A stretch of DNA of 37,007 nt from Methanomicrobia archaeon (GCA_015661395.1 JACWML010000026.1:1-37007); one strand, 5' to 3'; shown: positions 15,083 to 24,273, counted from the stretch's first letter. Numbers and translations: made by a program. The notes: a model not told the origin generated them from the letters alone.

Positions 15083-16006
15083 TTACGCGCCTTCTTCGCG
15101 CTTGCGTATTTTTCTGGACTTCCAATAGCGGGGATACGTACCAGGCTCCATCATTACTCTTTTGACTTCGGCGATGACTCCACCTTCGAGTACAGAGATG
15201 CCTAGAGCAACAATTTCGTCTCGCGTCGTATAAATACCAACCAGCTGTTTCGTGTCAACATCAGGTAACGAGATAACGCCGGGTTCCGCGAGTCGAGCCC
15301 CGTGGCAAATAGCATCTACGGCCGTATCTCTAATGATGATTTTTGGAAGGTGGCTAAGTGCGCGCTCGACTGGCATTACGATATCTCGCAGCGGAGCTTC
15401 ATCGTTATCTTCGATCCAAAAATGGTATGCGTCTGTCAAATCGTGCAACGTACTCAGCGTCGATTCATCAAACGGACCTGCCTTGGTTCTGCGGAGCTCC
15501 TGCATGTGCGCTCCCACCCCTAGTGCTTCGCCGACGTCGTGGCACAGTTTGCGAATGTACGTTCCGGCCTCACATCCCACTTTGAAGAGGACGTCGTTCC
15601 CCTGCCGTTCCAGCACGTCGATATAATAAATCTCGCGTTTGCGAATTTGACGCCTTACCGCCGATTTAAGAGGTGGGCGCTGATATAGCACCCCCGTAAA
15701 CTCCTTTAGTATGTCTCGCACCAAGGGTTCAGGAACCGTCTTATGCAGATGCATCACACACACGTATTCCTTGGGCAAGTTCACGAGCGCCCCCACTGCC
15801 CTTGTCGCATCTTGCAACAATATCGGGAGCACACCAGTAACCTTAGGATCTAGCGTTCCGATGTGGCCCGCTTTCTTAATATGCAAAATTCGTTTTACCC
15901 ACGCGGCTACTTCGTGACTCGTAGGTCCGGCTGGCTTATCGAGATTTATGACGCCTTTTTGAAGCAACTCGTCTATTGTCCGTTGATGCGCAACAGGATT
16001 CGTCAT
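15083..16006 (-). CDS. cbf5: H/ACA RNP pseudouridine synthase Cbf5
   Basis: A 307-residue TruB-family synthase. It is the catalytic core of archaeal H/ACA ribonucleoproteins that pseudouridylate rRNA, and can also modify tRNA position 55 without guide RNA. The catalytic motif HIGTLDPKVTGVL (48-60) has Asp53. INLDKPAGPTSHEVAAWVK (20-38) and RPPLKSAVRR are further core motifs. The C-terminal part (about 225-300) is a PUA domain, with the IVALG and PRYW blocks. The ATG overlaps the stop of cmk by 4 bases (ATGA). The cmk-cbf5 order is usual in Euryarchaeota. Confidence 0.95.
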   Translation of the reverse strand: MTNPVAHQRTIDELLQKGVINLDKPAGPTSHEVAAWVKRILHIKKAGHIGTLDPKVTGVLPILLQDATRAVGALVNLPKEYVCVMHLHKTVPEPLVRDILKEFTGVLYQRPPLKSAVRRQIRKREIYYIDVLERQGNDVLFKVGCEAGTYIRKLCHDVGEALGVGAHMQELRRTKAGPFDESTLSTLHDLTDAYHFWIEDNDEAPLRDIVMPVERALSHLPKIIIRDTAVDAICHGARLAEPGVISLPDVDTKQLVGIYTTRDEIVALGISVLEGGVIAEVKRVMMEPGTYPRYWKSRKIRKREEGA

Positions 16007-16539
16007 CGTTTGTCAACTTTCCGGTATGCGTTCACGGCCTGCGCGATGAGAGCGATGACAGCGTATTGGTCCCAGTGCATCGTATCTATGATAAGATCAT
16101 AGATGTCAAGGTTCGTCACGTCGATGTCATAAAACGTGCGATATCTCACGGTCTCGCTGCTGTCACGCAGGCGCGTTTCGTCGAGAGCGGCCGCCCGCCG
16201 CTTGCCTTCTCTTCCCGCTATGCGCTGTGCTCGTACTTCTAGAGGCGCTTTAAGCCAAACGGCGATGTCAGCTTTGAGAACCCAGCCCGACAGCCGCCCG
16301 TCGATGACCGCGTGTTCACACGACTGCGCGAGTTCGGCTTGTCGTCGGTCAACCATTTTGTCGATTTCCGGTTCTGTTTCCGCAAGCTTGCTCAACTGCT
16401 CGAGACTCATTGCGCGCTCGCGCGCAAGTTCCCTGAATACGTCTCCCGCCGAGATGTGTGCAAAGCCGAGTTTCCGCGATAAACCGGTTGCTACCGTCGT
16501 CTTGCCGCTGCCTGCAAATCCGCTAATGGTAAGCAACAC
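16003..16539 (-). CDS. cmk: Cytidylate kinase, archaeal type
   Basis: A 178-residue kinase that phosphorylates CMP to CDP. The P-loop SGFAGSGKTT is at residues 6-15. The ISAGDVFRELARERAM block (about 29-44) binds the nucleoside monophosphate, as in archaeal Cmk, and VIDGRLSGW (about 79-87) and the lid Arg residues IAGREGKRRA follow. The start is a GTG at 16539, since no ATG lies before the P-loop strand. It sits between adkA (32-base gap) and cbf5 (4-base overlap). L14e, L34e and DUF106, found in this neighbourhood in some other Euryarchaeota, are absent. Confidence 0.9.
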   Translation of the reverse strand: MLLTISGFAGSGKTTVATGLSRKLGFAHISAGDVFRELARERAMSLEQLSKLAETEPEIDKMVDRRQAELAQSCEHAVIDGRLSGWVLKADIAVWLKAPLEVRAQRIAGREGKRRAAALDETRLRDSSETVRYRTFYDIDVTNLDIYDLIIDTMHWDQYAVIALIAQAVNAYRKVDKR

Positions 16540-16571
16540 GATCGCACACCCGTTAAGCGCTGGTGATGGTT

Positions 16572-17150
16572 TCAGTCTTCCTGCAGCGTGGCCACCAGTT
16601 CAGCGACTGCCTCATCAAGCTTTCCGTCGGGATTTTGTAGTATCTTGACCGTTGCTCCCGTGTGCGCGGCGTACGCCATACATATTGCTTTGTTGACTTC
16701 CTGGTGCTCCTGAACACCCGTCGCATCTTGGGCGTCGCGCTGTCGTGACTTGTCAGCATTTCTGCGCCGAATAATTTCGTTAGGTGCTGTTTCGACAATA
16801 AGTATGAGTTCGGGCTCAAGTTCGTCCAAAACCCACGTAGGCAAACCAGGCAGGTACCCGTTGGGCGTTCGCACCGTTGCGTGCGTGTCAACAACAAGCG
16901 GCGTCGTGGCCATTTTTGATATCGTGCGCGCGGCAGTCTTTTGGAGATCGCGCTGCCTAGCTGGATCTAGCTTTCGGATGTCGTCTCTTATCTTAACCCA
17001 GTGGCGCTGCAACGCCTCATCAAGCATCACGTCGCTGTAGGTTACCATTTTCAAATGTTGGCCCTGTGCTTCCAGCCGTTCAATGGCTTTCTTTGTAACC
17101 GTCGTCCCGCCGCTTGCTGGAACTCCCGTTAGAATTACCACTTTCCGCAT
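16572..17150 (-). CDS. adkA: Archaeal adenylate kinase
   Basis: A 192-residue enzyme of the archaeal AdkA family, which interconverts AMP, ATP and ADP. The P-loop reads GVPASGGTT (9-17): the usual Lys is replaced by Gly at residue 15. This is known in the family, whose members have Gly or Ser there. VVDTHATVRTPNGYLPGLP (about 86-104) is a further signature, as are the RRRNADKSRQRD lid and GATVKILQN near the end. The ATG at 17150 follows GGGGT. The gene heads adkA-cmk-cbf5, with its own TATA-like TTTATATC at 17249-17256. Confidence 0.93.
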   Translation of the reverse strand: MRKVVILTGVPASGGTTVTKKAIERLEAQGQHLKMVTYSDVMLDEALQRHWVKIRDDIRKLDPARQRDLQKTAARTISKMATTPLVVDTHATVRTPNGYLPGLPTWVLDELEPELILIVETAPNEIIRRRNADKSRQRDAQDATGVQEHQEVNKAICMAYAAHTGATVKILQNPDGKLDEAVAELVATLQED

Positions 17151-17248
17151 TTGTTACCCCAGTTTGTGTAGGGAACTATTCTAACCATCCTACTTTAACT
17201 TACGCACTCGTACAGGGCGCAGCTTCGCCCATCAAAGCCGCTCCTGCG

Positions 17249-17256
17249 ATATAAAC
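17249..17256 (-). promoter_or_regulatory. TATA box of the adkA unit
   Basis: The minus strand reads GTTTATATC here, about 100 bases before the adkA ATG. Transcription would start near 17226. A 5-base stem (GGGCG 17215-17219 with CGCCC 17226-17230) lies at the predicted start of the leader. Confidence 0.45.
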
Positions 17257-17271
17257 GCACTTGAACGCGCT

Positions 17272-17279
17272 AAAAAAAA
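17272..17279 (-). terminator. T8 terminator of the ribosomal-secY operon
   Basis: Eight T in a row on the minus strand, 50 bases after the secY stop and before the adkA promoter. Archaeal RNA polymerase terminates at such tracts, so this is the likely end of the long operon. Confidence 0.55.
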
Positions 17280-17328
17280 TGTCACCTTAGCTCGGAAGTC
17301 AAGAGAATCGATCTGAGCGTTCGAGAGG

Positions 17329-18786
17329 TTACCCTCCCAAGAAGCCGCGCAGCATCGGATGCATCTCCATCACTTCTTCATTGGCAAGCTGCTCGTAAAG
17401 CGTGTATGTGATGCTCACCGCGAGGAGCAACGCAGTGCCGCCCACGTTTCCTATAGTTCCCAAAAAACCCGCAACGACCGCCAATAACCCTATAAAAGCG
17501 CCTCCGATGACGGTTACTTTCGGTATGTACCGATTCATAACCCGTTCGATGATTTTTGGATCACGGCGGAAGCCGGGGATTGACATCCCAGAACTTTGAA
17601 TTTGCTCGGAAACGGCCTTTGGGCCCATGCCGGTAGTCTCCACCCAGAAAAGGGCGAATATGACTCCCCCGATGACCATAAAGGAGATATCAATTCCTGA
17701 CCGCAGTGCGATTTGCCACGCCGGGTTCTGGGCGACCCCAGGCAACCAGTTACTCGGACCACTGATTGGTGCCAAATAGTACATTAGGCCGCTCGTCGGC
17801 TGGTTGTTTACATACGTTCCGACCCACGTGAACCCTGCATTGTAAAGAAGGATGCCAATCATCTGAATGTTCGCCTGAAGTGCCCGAACTAGTATCAACG
17901 GCAACACGCTCGCGTAGACAAGCTTCACCGGGAATCTGCCTCGCGCGCCTCGCACGGAACTGTGCGCCAGAGGAATCTCAATGCGCGTGGTTTCAACGTA
18001 GACAACAACTGCGAATATACCCACCGTGCTTATTATGGCCAAAATTTGGCCCTGATTAAGCAGGAATATCAGTCCTTGAGCGCTCAGCAGTTGCTGGACG
18101 GTGAAGGTCTGGAAGATTTTAATCAAGCCGGGGATCCACCCCACCGGCAATCCGGTCGAAGGATTAGTTATCCAGTTAATGGTTCCCGTTACCAAGCCTT
18201 GGGCAACTCCGGCCACGATAAACAGGCCGACTCCAGAGCCAATTCCCCATTTAGTCACAATTTCATCCAGGAATAGCACGAGCACGCCGCCTATGCAAAC
18301 TTGGATAAATATGAGCAAGGAGATGCCGTGAAGCCCGATACCCGTGGAAGCAGCAATAGCCGGGTCGGGTTGGAGGAAACCTCCAAGCACTTGCGGCGCG
18401 GCTTCAACGACAATCATGACGAAAATCAGAAGCTTCTGCAGCTGCTGGTACGCTGATTGGTCTCGCGGATCGCTCGTGTCAAGCTTTATGATGTCCGCGC
18501 CCTTGAAGAGCTGCAGTATGATCGACGCGGTCACGATTGGACCAATGCCGAGCTGAACGAGGGAGCCTTGGCTTCCGGCCATTATTGCGCGGTAGAAACC
18601 GAAAAGATCCTGTGATGCAGGTGAAAGTCCAAAAAGGCGGACGTTTGTTAAAACGAAATATATGAGTAAGACGCCAATCGTCCACGTGAGCTTCCGTCTG
18701 AAGTGCACGTGCCCTTCGGGCTTAGAAATTGCAGGAAGTCTCTGCAGAAAAGGCTCAAGCCTGTCTATCGTCGGGTGCTCGCTCAT
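17329..18786 (-). CDS. secY: Preprotein translocase subunit SecY
   Basis: A 485-residue channel protein of the Sec61/SecY translocon, with ten membrane helices. It moves unfolded proteins across, or inserts them into, the membrane. The plug region and the first helix are clear (LTWTIGVLLIYFVLTNVRLFG is interrupted here only by family-typical residues). GSQGSLVQLGIGPIVTAS (about 72-89) is the signature around helix 2, and EIPLAHSSVRGARGRFPVKL is the cytosolic loop 6/7 that contacts the ribosome. It is last in the superoperon, 47 bases after L15. Its place next to ribosomal proteins is conserved across archaea and bacteria. Confidence 0.95.
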   Translation of the reverse strand: MSEHPTIDRLEPFLQRLPAISKPEGHVHFRRKLTWTIGVLLIYFVLTNVRLFGLSPASQDLFGFYRAIMAGSQGSLVQLGIGPIVTASIILQLFKGADIIKLDTSDPRDQSAYQQLQKLLIFVMIVVEAAPQVLGGFLQPDPAIAASTGIGLHGISLLIFIQVCIGGVLVLFLDEIVTKWGIGSGVGLFIVAGVAQGLVTGTINWITNPSTGLPVGWIPGLIKIFQTFTVQQLLSAQGLIFLLNQGQILAIISTVGIFAVVVYVETTRIEIPLAHSSVRGARGRFPVKLVYASVLPLILVRALQANIQMIGILLYNAGFTWVGTYVNNQPTSGLMYYLAPISGPSNWLPGVAQNPAWQIALRSGIDISFMVIGGVIFALFWVETTGMGPKAVSEQIQSSGMSIPGFRRDPKIIERVMNRYIPKVTVIGGAFIGLLAVVAGFLGTIGNVGGTALLLAVSITYTLYEQLANEEVMEMHPMLRGFLGG

Positions 18787-18833
18787 AATTCACTGCGCTC
18801 AACTGATTACTTGTCGATCACTGGCTTAGAAGG

Positions 18834-19262
18834 TCATGGCTCTGCGATTTTTGCTTTCCCGCCTGCTGATTCCAACTTCTCTTGCGCTCGTTTCGAAAAG
18901 CTTCTTGCTGTCACGATAAGCGGCTTAGTTACGCGGCCCTTTCCCAGCACTTTGTCGACATCGAGCGTGATGTAATACTTGCCGGTGCGCACCTTAGCCT
19001 GCTTCAGTTCTACAAGTCGCTCAGCAGTTTCGTCAAGAGCGCCTATGTCAATCACTGTCGGGTACTTGAGCACCTTTTGTGGCCTTGCGAACCCATAACT
19101 GCCATAACCCCGTCCAAGCAAAAGCTCCTTTAAAAAATGGTGCTTGCAACCGCCTGCGTGGCCACGCCCTCCTCGACTTCCTGCTCCGCGACGGTTCTTA
19201 TGGGTGCCGCCGCCACACGTGCGACTTCCTCGAAACTTCTTGGCCTTGTTTTTGACACCCAT
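18834..19262 (-). CDS. rpl15: Large-subunit ribosomal protein L15 (uL15)
   Basis: A 142-residue protein that binds 23S rRNA in the large subunit. The Gly/Arg/His-rich N-terminus with [20 protein letters not shown] (10-29) is the archaeal/eukaryotic L15/L27a type, followed by GGRGHAGG and the globular domain with [10 protein letters not shown]-terminal [19 protein letters not shown] matches the family. It lies 3 bases after L30 and precedes secY by 47 bases. The length is normal. Confidence 0.95.
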   Translation of the reverse strand: MGVKNKAKKFRGSRTCGGGTHKNRRGAGSRGGRGHAGGCKHHFLKELLLGRGYGSYGFARPQKVLKYPTVIDIGALDETAERLVELKQAKVRTGKYYITLDVDKVLGKGRVTKPLIVTARSFSKRAQEKLESAGGKAKIAEP

Positions 19263-19265
19263 TGT

Positions 19266-19727
19266 CTACCTCATTTTGAGCAGCAATTCGTTGATTTCGC
19301 TGCCGTGAAATCCAAGAACACCTTCAGGATACGGTTTTTTTATGCCCCTGTGGCCTTTGCGCGGCGGATGGAGCCTTAACACAGGTTTTAGGTCAGGCAC
19401 ATCCTGCAACGTCGCCGTTCCGCTGGCAACAGCTGTCGCAAGCGAGTTTATGTCATCAAAATCGGTGCGGTCTTTGACGTGCGCGTTAGTGAGTCTTGTA
19501 TGACCCTCTAGGGCGCCCCTTCTTTCAAGCAGCACAGCGAGGGTTGCACCGTCGATGGTGCCCCAAGCCACATAATCTTTCACCTTTTGCAGCATGCCGT
19601 TATAATGCGCGTTGTCCTCGACGAGAACGCAGTGATTGGTCCTACTGAGATTTAGTAACTCGAGCGTGCGCCGCACGTCGGGTTTTGTCTTTACCGTCCC
19701 ACGCATCTTAACAACAGCGTACGTCAT
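19266..19727 (-). CDS. rpl30: Large-subunit ribosomal protein L30 (uL30)
   Basis: A 153-residue protein. The archaeal/eukaryotic form is longer than the bacterial one (about 60 residues), and the present length fits. The N-terminal [20 protein letters not shown] is the core uL30 domain; [19 protein letters not shown] lies in the archaeal C-terminal extension. The start overlaps the stop of S5 by 4 bases (ATGA). It binds 23S rRNA near the 5S region. Confidence 0.95.
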   Translation of the reverse strand: MTYAVVKMRGTVKTKPDVRRTLELLNLSRTNHCVLVEDNAHYNGMLQKVKDYVAWGTIDGATLAVLLERRGALEGHTRLTNAHVKDRTDFDDINSLATAVASGTATLQDVPDLKPVLRLHPPRKGHRGIKKPYPEGVLGFHGSEINELLLKMR

Positions 19728-20344
19728 TGCGTTCCACCGCCGATTCGCACTGTTGTTGTTGCCTTGAGCGCTTCAAACGTAGCGCGGGCAAAGTTGATAG
19801 TCGTACGTGTTTGTCCTGACGATCGCGTCCATACGTCTTTTATACCTGCAAGCTGAAGCACTTTCCGCGCGGTGCCGCCTGATGTTATGCCAAGGCCTCG
19901 TGGCGCTGGTTTCAGCAAAACGGTCACGGAGCCCGCCTTGCCTCGGACGGTGTAAGGAACTGTGTGCGCTTCTCCGCAGCCACATTCCCACGAGCCACAG
20001 CCGCGATTTATCTTGATGAGATTCAGCTTAGCAGTTTCAATTGCTTTCCGTATGGCGGGTCCCGCTTGCAGATCCTTGGTTTCGGCGAAGCCTATGTATC
20101 CGTCGCGATTGCCGATTGCCACCGCGGCTCGAAACTTCACGCGCCGACCGGAATCCGTCATTCGCTGCACCATGTTTATATCTAAGACCTCGTCGGACAG
20201 CTCAGGCAAGAGGATATCAATGATTTCGGGTTCCTTTACCGGATGCCCAGTGGCTACAGCATCGTCGAACGTCGTTATTTTGCCCTCATAAACAAGGCGC
20301 CCTAATCTCGTCTTCGGTGTCCATCCCTCTATCATTTCAGCCAT
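19724..20344 (-). CDS. rps5: Small-subunit ribosomal protein S5 (uS5)
   Basis: A 206-residue S5 of archaeal type (S2 in eukaryotes). The N-terminal [11 protein letters not shown] and the double-stranded RNA-binding part with [19 protein letters not shown] are typical. [20 protein letters not shown] and the ribosomal S5 C-terminal domain with [17 protein letters not shown] follow. It helps shape the decoding centre and the mRNA entry channel. It overlaps L18 by 8 bases and L30 by 4. Confidence 0.95.
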   Translation of the reverse strand: MAEMIEGWTPKTRLGRLVYEGKITTFDDAVATGHPVKEPEIIDILLPELSDEVLDINMVQRMTDSGRRVKFRAAVAIGNRDGYIGFAETKDLQAGPAIRKAIETAKLNLIKINRGCGSWECGCGEAHTVPYTVRGKAGSVTVLLKPAPRGLGITSGGTARKVLQLAGIKDVWTRSSGQTRTTINFARATFEALKATTTVRIGGGTQ

Positions 20345-20930
20345 TGTGTGTCCCTGTATCCTCTGTTCGTTCCTGCGCAGCGTGCTCGATCATACGTTGC
20401 TTCACCGCGTCAATATGATTTGGAAGGTCTTTGGGATCTAAGCCATAACGCGTGAACCGCGTTGGGTTATCGGTCGCATACGCGACAATATGTTCTCCGT
20501 GCAGCCTAGCAGGCACAGGAAGCGGCTCTCGACTGTGTGGAATGTCGAGCCCCGCTTCAACGGCGCCCTGTAAGGCGGCGTAAGTTCGCGATCCTCGTGA
20601 ATTTGCATTAAGTCCCAAATCGAGCACCCCTTTCGAATGGCCAGCGGCAAGCGCTCGACTTGCAAAAAGCAGCCCGGTCAGGTACGCAGCAGGTGTGTTC
20701 CCGGTAGCGCCCTTGTAGCCGAGCTTTTTTAGCTCCAGTGCGTTTGCAGATGTCAACGTCCGATCACCCGCAGTTCCGTGTTCGACAAGCTGCACGATCA
20801 AATTGCGTCCGGTTTTTCGCACGACCACGCGAGGCCATTCTGAAAGCATCAAACCTAACCGCTTATGATAGTTAGTCTTTCCGTCTCGCCTCCGTCGAAA
20901 TGGAACCTGATATCGTGGACCGATCGCCAT
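20337..20930 (-). CDS. rpl18: Large-subunit ribosomal protein L18 (uL18)
   Basis: A 197-residue protein that binds 5S rRNA and anchors the central protuberance. The N-terminus [20 protein letters not shown] is nearly invariant in archaeal L18/eukaryotic L5. [19 protein letters not shown] and [11 protein letters not shown] follow as expected. The ATG at 20930 overlaps a TAA (TAATG) that ends the frame of the L19e C-terminus, which helps to show the true L19e end. Confidence 0.95.
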   Translation of the reverse strand: MAIGPRYQVPFRRRRDGKTNYHKRLGLMLSEWPRVVVRKTGRNLIVQLVEHGTAGDRTLTSANALELKKLGYKGATGNTPAAYLTGLLFASRALAAGHSKGVLDLGLNANSRGSRTYAALQGAVEAGLDIPHSREPLPVPARLHGEHIVAYATDNPTRFTRYGLDPKDLPNHIDAVKQRMIEHAAQERTEDTGTHNG

Positions 20931-21357
20931 TATTTCTGCCTCCGCGTGGCCATGGCGATTTCAGCTTGAGTGCTAAGTACACTTACCGTTCGATACTCGC
21001 CACCTTTCGCCTTCCTATACATGCGACGATACGTGGTTCGATCGAGCGTGTTGTTGTCCCTCAAGACGCGCAGAGTCCTTCTCTGCGCTCGGATCCTGCG
21101 CATCCACAGCCTTTACGAGTCCCTTGCCCGGTTTTATGGCCCTTCTTGCGCTTAGCATCGTTCCCGCGTGCCCGTCCGCGGCTGATGCCCTGCGCTTGCT
21201 TATGTTTCACAGTACCGTCCTTTATAAGCCCGCGCACATCTTCACGGGTGATAGCGTTTGCGACGTCTGTTAGCTTCTCCGGATCGAGCCATATTCTGCT
21301 TTCCCCAACACCAAGCACCTCAGCAGCGAGTCGCTTTTGGTTCGATAGGCTCGTCAC
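20930..21357 (-). CDS. rpl19e: Large-subunit ribosomal protein L19e, frameshifted
   Basis: The N-terminal two thirds are normal L19e (GTG start at 21357, overlapping the L32e stop as GTGA; SNQKRLAAEVLGVGESRIW, then QGISRGRARGNDAKRKKGH). This frame closes at 21061 after GTRKGCGCAG, which is not L19e-like. The expected C-terminus is present in the next frame: RLWMRRIRAQRRTLRVLRDN, then DRTTYRRMYRKAKGGEYRTV, ending at the TAA that overlaps the L18 start. The junction lies at AAAGG (about 21108-21113). About ten conserved basic residues between GTRK and the W-M block are missing, and the total of 428 bases is not divisible by three. It is an essential 23S rRNA-binding protein, so sequence error or a lethal lesion rescued elsewhere must be considered. 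Confidence 0.88.
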
Positions 21358-21959
21358 TGCTTCTCCTCCGTTGTTGCCGTCGTTCCATCGTCTTGGTCCG
21401 CGACCTGAGCTTTCCGTCCGGGATTGAGCACCTTTAAGCCCTTGGCAAACGCCCGCTCGAGAATGACTTGCTTCTTGCGGGCGCCGACCGTGCGGCCTAT
21501 TCTGACGGCTTGCTGAGGCTTCGCCTCGTCCAAATCAGCTAGGGTGTTGACCAGCACTTCTTCGAATCCTGAGGGATGAAAACCCCTTATCGCGCTTGGT
21601 GCGCCGTATCCCACTTGTACAACCGGGCCCTTATCCGGAAACCCCCGCCGCATCTTGTTGAACAGTCCGCGTGGTTTTCTCCAGCTCGGGCTTAGTTTCT
21701 TTTTCTTCTCGTAGTCGTCGCGCTTGAACCAGGGCTTGTCGTGCCGCTTACGAACGAGGAGCAAATGCTTGTGTCTGCTGCTGAATTCCTTATGTTTGAA
21801 TGAAATTGACTCTTGTGCGACTCGTTGTGCAAGGTCAGCATCGAGGCCTGCATTTGCAAGTTCGTCCGCTGTTACGCCCTTGAGATCGTCCACCGTTCGG
21901 TACCCTGCCTCCATCAGCGCTTCAATTTGAGTATCATTCATTTCATTCAAAGCCTTCAT
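21354..21959 (-). CDS. rpl32e: Large-subunit ribosomal protein L32e
   Basis: A 201-residue archaeal/eukaryotic ribosomal protein. The N-terminal half (1-60) is a helix-hairpin-helix-like extension with GYRTVDDLKGVTADELANAG, seen in many euryarchaeal L32e proteins. The core follows with KPWFKRDDYEKKKKLSPSWR, RGFPDKGPVVQVGYGAP and AVRIGRTVGARKKQVI. It overlaps L6 and L19e by 4 bases each. Confidence 0.94.
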   Translation of the reverse strand: MKALNEMNDTQIEALMEAGYRTVDDLKGVTADELANAGLDADLAQRVAQESISFKHKEFSSRHKHLLLVRKRHDKPWFKRDDYEKKKKLSPSWRKPRGLFNKMRRGFPDKGPVVQVGYGAPSAIRGFHPSGFEEVLVNTLADLDEAKPQQAVRIGRTVGARKKQVILERAFAKGLKVLNPGRKAQVADQDDGTTATTEEKQ

Positions 21960-22501
21960 GTGCGTGCCTCTAGGCCCTTTTCAATGAGGTAGATGCCGTC
22001 TTGAAACACGCGTGGGTCACGCCCCTTGATCCGAGTCGCTTGCTCGATATTCGCAGCGGTTTGTCCTACGTGTTCCTTATCGATGCCTGTAACGGTTAGC
22101 TCGTCGCCCTGCATAGCAACAAGAGAGCCCCCCATAACTCTAGCGGTTCTGGGCTTTCGTTCACCCAGAAAGTTCTCGATCGATACGACGTTTCCTTCTA
22201 CCTTGACTTGGATGGGAAAATGCGAGTATACCAGTTTCAACTTGTATTGAAATCCTTCGGTTACCCCTCTGACCATGTTGGTGATGTGAGAAGCGTAAGT
22301 GCCTACGATCGATTTCTGAGTCTTCTTGTCCACGGTGGTCCCGACATACACCTTATCTGGCTCGACGCGTATGTCGATGCTTGGGTACCACAGGTCGCGC
22401 TCGAGTGTTCCGCGTGGACCTTCTACTCTCACAATTCCGTTGTGAACTTCAACCCGGACGGCGTCGGCAATCGGAACCTCTTTTTCTATGACTTGGACCA
22501 T
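21956..22501 (-). CDS. rpl6: Large-subunit ribosomal protein L6 (uL6)
   Basis: A 181-residue protein (L9 in eukaryotes) of two similar domains, located near the factor-binding site of the large subunit. VRVEGPRGTLERDLWYP and HITNMVRGVTEGFQYKLKLV are in the first domain. Signature residues near the end include NIEQATRIKGRDPRVFQDG. It starts at 22501, 10 bases after the S8 stop. Its stop overlaps the L32e ATG. Confidence 0.95.
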   Translation of the reverse strand: MVQVIEKEVPIADAVRVEVHNGIVRVEGPRGTLERDLWYPSIDIRVEPDKVYVGTTVDKKTQKSIVGTYASHITNMVRGVTEGFQYKLKLVYSHFPIQVKVEGNVVSIENFLGERKPRTARVMGGSLVAMQGDELTVTGIDKEHVGQTAANIEQATRIKGRDPRVFQDGIYLIEKGLEART

Positions 22502-22511
22502 AGGTTACCCC

Positions 22512-22904
22512 CTAATAGCAGTACGCTATTAGCTTCCCCCCGATACCGCGTTCTCGTGCTTCGACCTGCGTCAGTATCCCAGCAGACGTTGTTAGTATCA
22601 GGAAACCGAAGTTGCGCGCCGGCAAATACCGCTGTTCCCATCTCTCGAGATCAGTTGTGTGAACAGAACTTCGCGGTTTGATCGCGCCACATCGGTTGAT
22701 ATTACCGAGCAGCTCGATCTTGAATACGCCTGTTTTCCCATCTTCGACGAGCTCAAAATCACCGATGTAGTTCCCTTGCTGCATGACGCGAAGCACGTTA
22801 CCGATTAGTTTTGATACGGGCTTGACGCAGCATTCTTTCTTGCCGACGCCTTCAGCGTTTTTGATCGCTGAAAGAGCGTTTGCGAGCGGATCCAGTAGAA
22901 CCAT
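22512..22904 (-). CDS. rps8: Small-subunit ribosomal protein S8 (uS8)
   Basis: A 130-residue protein of usual length (S15a in eukaryotes) that binds the central domain of 16S rRNA. The N-terminus [20 protein letters not shown], the middle [20 protein letters not shown] and the C-terminal [18 protein letters not shown] all match. The start at 22904 lies 11 bases after the S14 stop. Confidence 0.95.
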   Translation of the reverse strand: MVLLDPLANALSAIKNAEGVGKKECCVKPVSKLIGNVLRVMQQGNYIGDFELVEDGKTGVFKIELLGNINRCGAIKPRSSVHTTDLERWEQRYLPARNFGFLILTTSAGILTQVEARERGIGGKLIAYCY

Positions 22905-22915
22905 GTTGCATCACC

Positions 22916-23059
22916 TCAGTTATACTTCTCAAACTGCATGTCGCTGGCGATCTCTCGGAAGCATTGTCGGCAGAGGTAGATCTCGTACTTTGTGACGAGT
23001 CCTTGCTTGCGTCCACAGCGCCTACATTCATGGGCCTCACGCCGTGTTTTTTCGACCAT
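22916..23059 (-). CDS. rps14: Small-subunit ribosomal protein S14 (uS14), zinc form
   Basis: A short gene of 47 codons between L5 and S8. The protein starts [20 protein letters not shown] and ends [19 protein letters not shown]. Two C-x2-C pairs (CRRC and CRQC) form a zinc ribbon, as in archaeal S14 and eukaryotic S29. The length is normal. The ATG at 23059 overlaps the TAA of L5 (TAATG). It binds 16S rRNA in the head of the small subunit. Confidence 0.95.
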   Translation of the reverse strand: MVEKTRREAHECRRCGRKQGLVTKYEIYLCRQCFREIASDMQFEKYN

Positions 23060-23598
23060 TATCCCAACACCACGTTATAATTGTTTTGAAGGAAGGAGAT
23101 TGCCTGCTCACGCGTAACTCGATGTCTGATGGGAACACGTCGTTGCGCCGCACGACGACGAGCGACGCGATAGCCTGGCTTCTGAAGCGATACAATTACG
23201 TCCATGCCAAATATGCCTATCTGGGGGTCATAGGTCATTCCTGGGAAATCGGTGTGATCGACGATGCCGAATGACACGTTGCCAGTCTCATCAAACTGAA
23301 ACTCGTGCACGAAATTCTGCCTAGTCTCGAGCGCGCTGTGAAGAAACGCGCTTGCTCGTTCTCTTCGCAAAGTCGTTTTGCATCCTATTGCCTGTCCCTT
23401 TCTTATCCCGAATACTGGTTGCGTCTTCTTTGCTGACGTTCGCACCGTGGCTTGCCCGGTAAGAGTTTTTACGATATTCTCGGCGTTGATCAGCTTTTGG
23501 CCCCCCTCACCGACACTTATATGAACGGTCACCTTGTCAAGCGTCGGCTTCGTCATAGGGTTATCAGTTTGCTTTTGTTCCGTACGGGCCTCAGCCAC
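23059..23598 (-). CDS. rpl5: Large-subunit ribosomal protein L5 (uL5)
   Basis: A 179-residue protein (L11 in eukaryotes) that contacts 5S rRNA and tRNA in the P site. The core begins at [20 protein letters not shown] after a short variable extension. [20 protein letters not shown] and [20 protein letters not shown] are family blocks. An ATG at residue 15 is a possible alternative start. The gene overlaps S14 by one base. Confidence 0.95.
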   Translation of the reverse strand: MAEARTEQKQTDNPMTKPTLDKVTVHISVGEGGQKLINAENIVKTLTGQATVRTSAKKTQPVFGIRKGQAIGCKTTLRRERASAFLHSALETRQNFVHEFQFDETGNVSFGIVDHTDFPGMTYDPQIGIFGMDVIVSLQKPGYRVARRRAAQRRVPIRHRVTREQAISFLQNNYNVVLG

Positions 23599-23600
23599 GA

Positions 23601-24272
23601 TCAGTCACCACCGCTCCCAGTCGCAAAGACGTAGTCGTCTATGGTCTCAAATTGTTTGCCGTCTCGTTCAATTCTTACCATATTCGGACGCGAGCTCGCC
23701 ATCTTCCTTAGTTCTACTATCGTGCCAGTCTCACCAGAGTGTTTTCCTCCCACAATCATGGCTTTGTTGCCAGCTTTGCGCTCATACCGATCAACAACGC
23801 GGTAATCTGGCAGTGAAAAGATAAGTGAGTCACCCGTGCTGTATTTTTCCTTGAGGAGTACATTCGTCCCATCGTGCAAGTTGTACTGAAGCTTGCCGCC
23901 TCTCACGACCGTAATGTTGTCAATACGGACCAGCTTGCGCTTCGCTTCCTCATCGTCTATCTGAGTTAGCTCGTACTTGCCGCGGGGGTTGGGGAGCATG
24001 CGGTAGTTTTTGCCTGCAGTCGCCAACACATCGAACAGGCCGACGTGAGCTTTGTGTTTCTTCATCACGCGCCCGTTCACCGTCACGCTTCCGTTATGCA
24101 AAATCCGCTTCGCCTCTTTTGCGTTGTCGGCGAGGTGCAATATGTCCCTCAGCACGACTAATATTGGAACGGCCTCTCTCGAGTGTGCGCCGGGAGAAGG
24201 AGCGACGACCCAGTGATTGGTCTTTTTTGCGATTGGCCAGCTCTTTGGTGCGGAGATTCTTTTTTGATGCAC
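23601..24272 (-). CDS. rps4e: Small-subunit ribosomal protein S4e
   Basis: A 223-residue archaeal/eukaryotic protein. The N-terminal KRISAPKSWPIAKKTNHWVV, an S4-like RNA-binding part (NAKEAKRILHNGSVTVNGR), and a C-terminal KOW motif around AMIVGGKHSGETGTIVELR are seen in order. It sits between L24 and L5, the standard archaeal place, and is absent from bacteria. The stop is 2 bases before the L5 start. Confidence 0.95.
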   Translation of the reverse strand: MHQKRISAPKSWPIAKKTNHWVVAPSPGAHSREAVPILVVLRDILHLADNAKEAKRILHNGSVTVNGRVMKKHKAHVGLFDVLATAGKNYRMLPNPRGKYELTQIDDEEAKRKLVRIDNITVVRGGKLQYNLHDGTNVLLKEKYSTGDSLIFSLPDYRVVDRYERKAGNKAMIVGGKHSGETGTIVELRKMASSRPNMVRIERDGKQFETIDDYVFATGSGGD

Positions 24273-24273
24273 G

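Noticed and set aside
17102-17126. P-loop of adenylate kinase lacks the usual Lys (GVPASGGTT).
   Set aside because: Archaeal AdkA proteins commonly have Gly or Ser at this position, so this is the family norm and not a defect.
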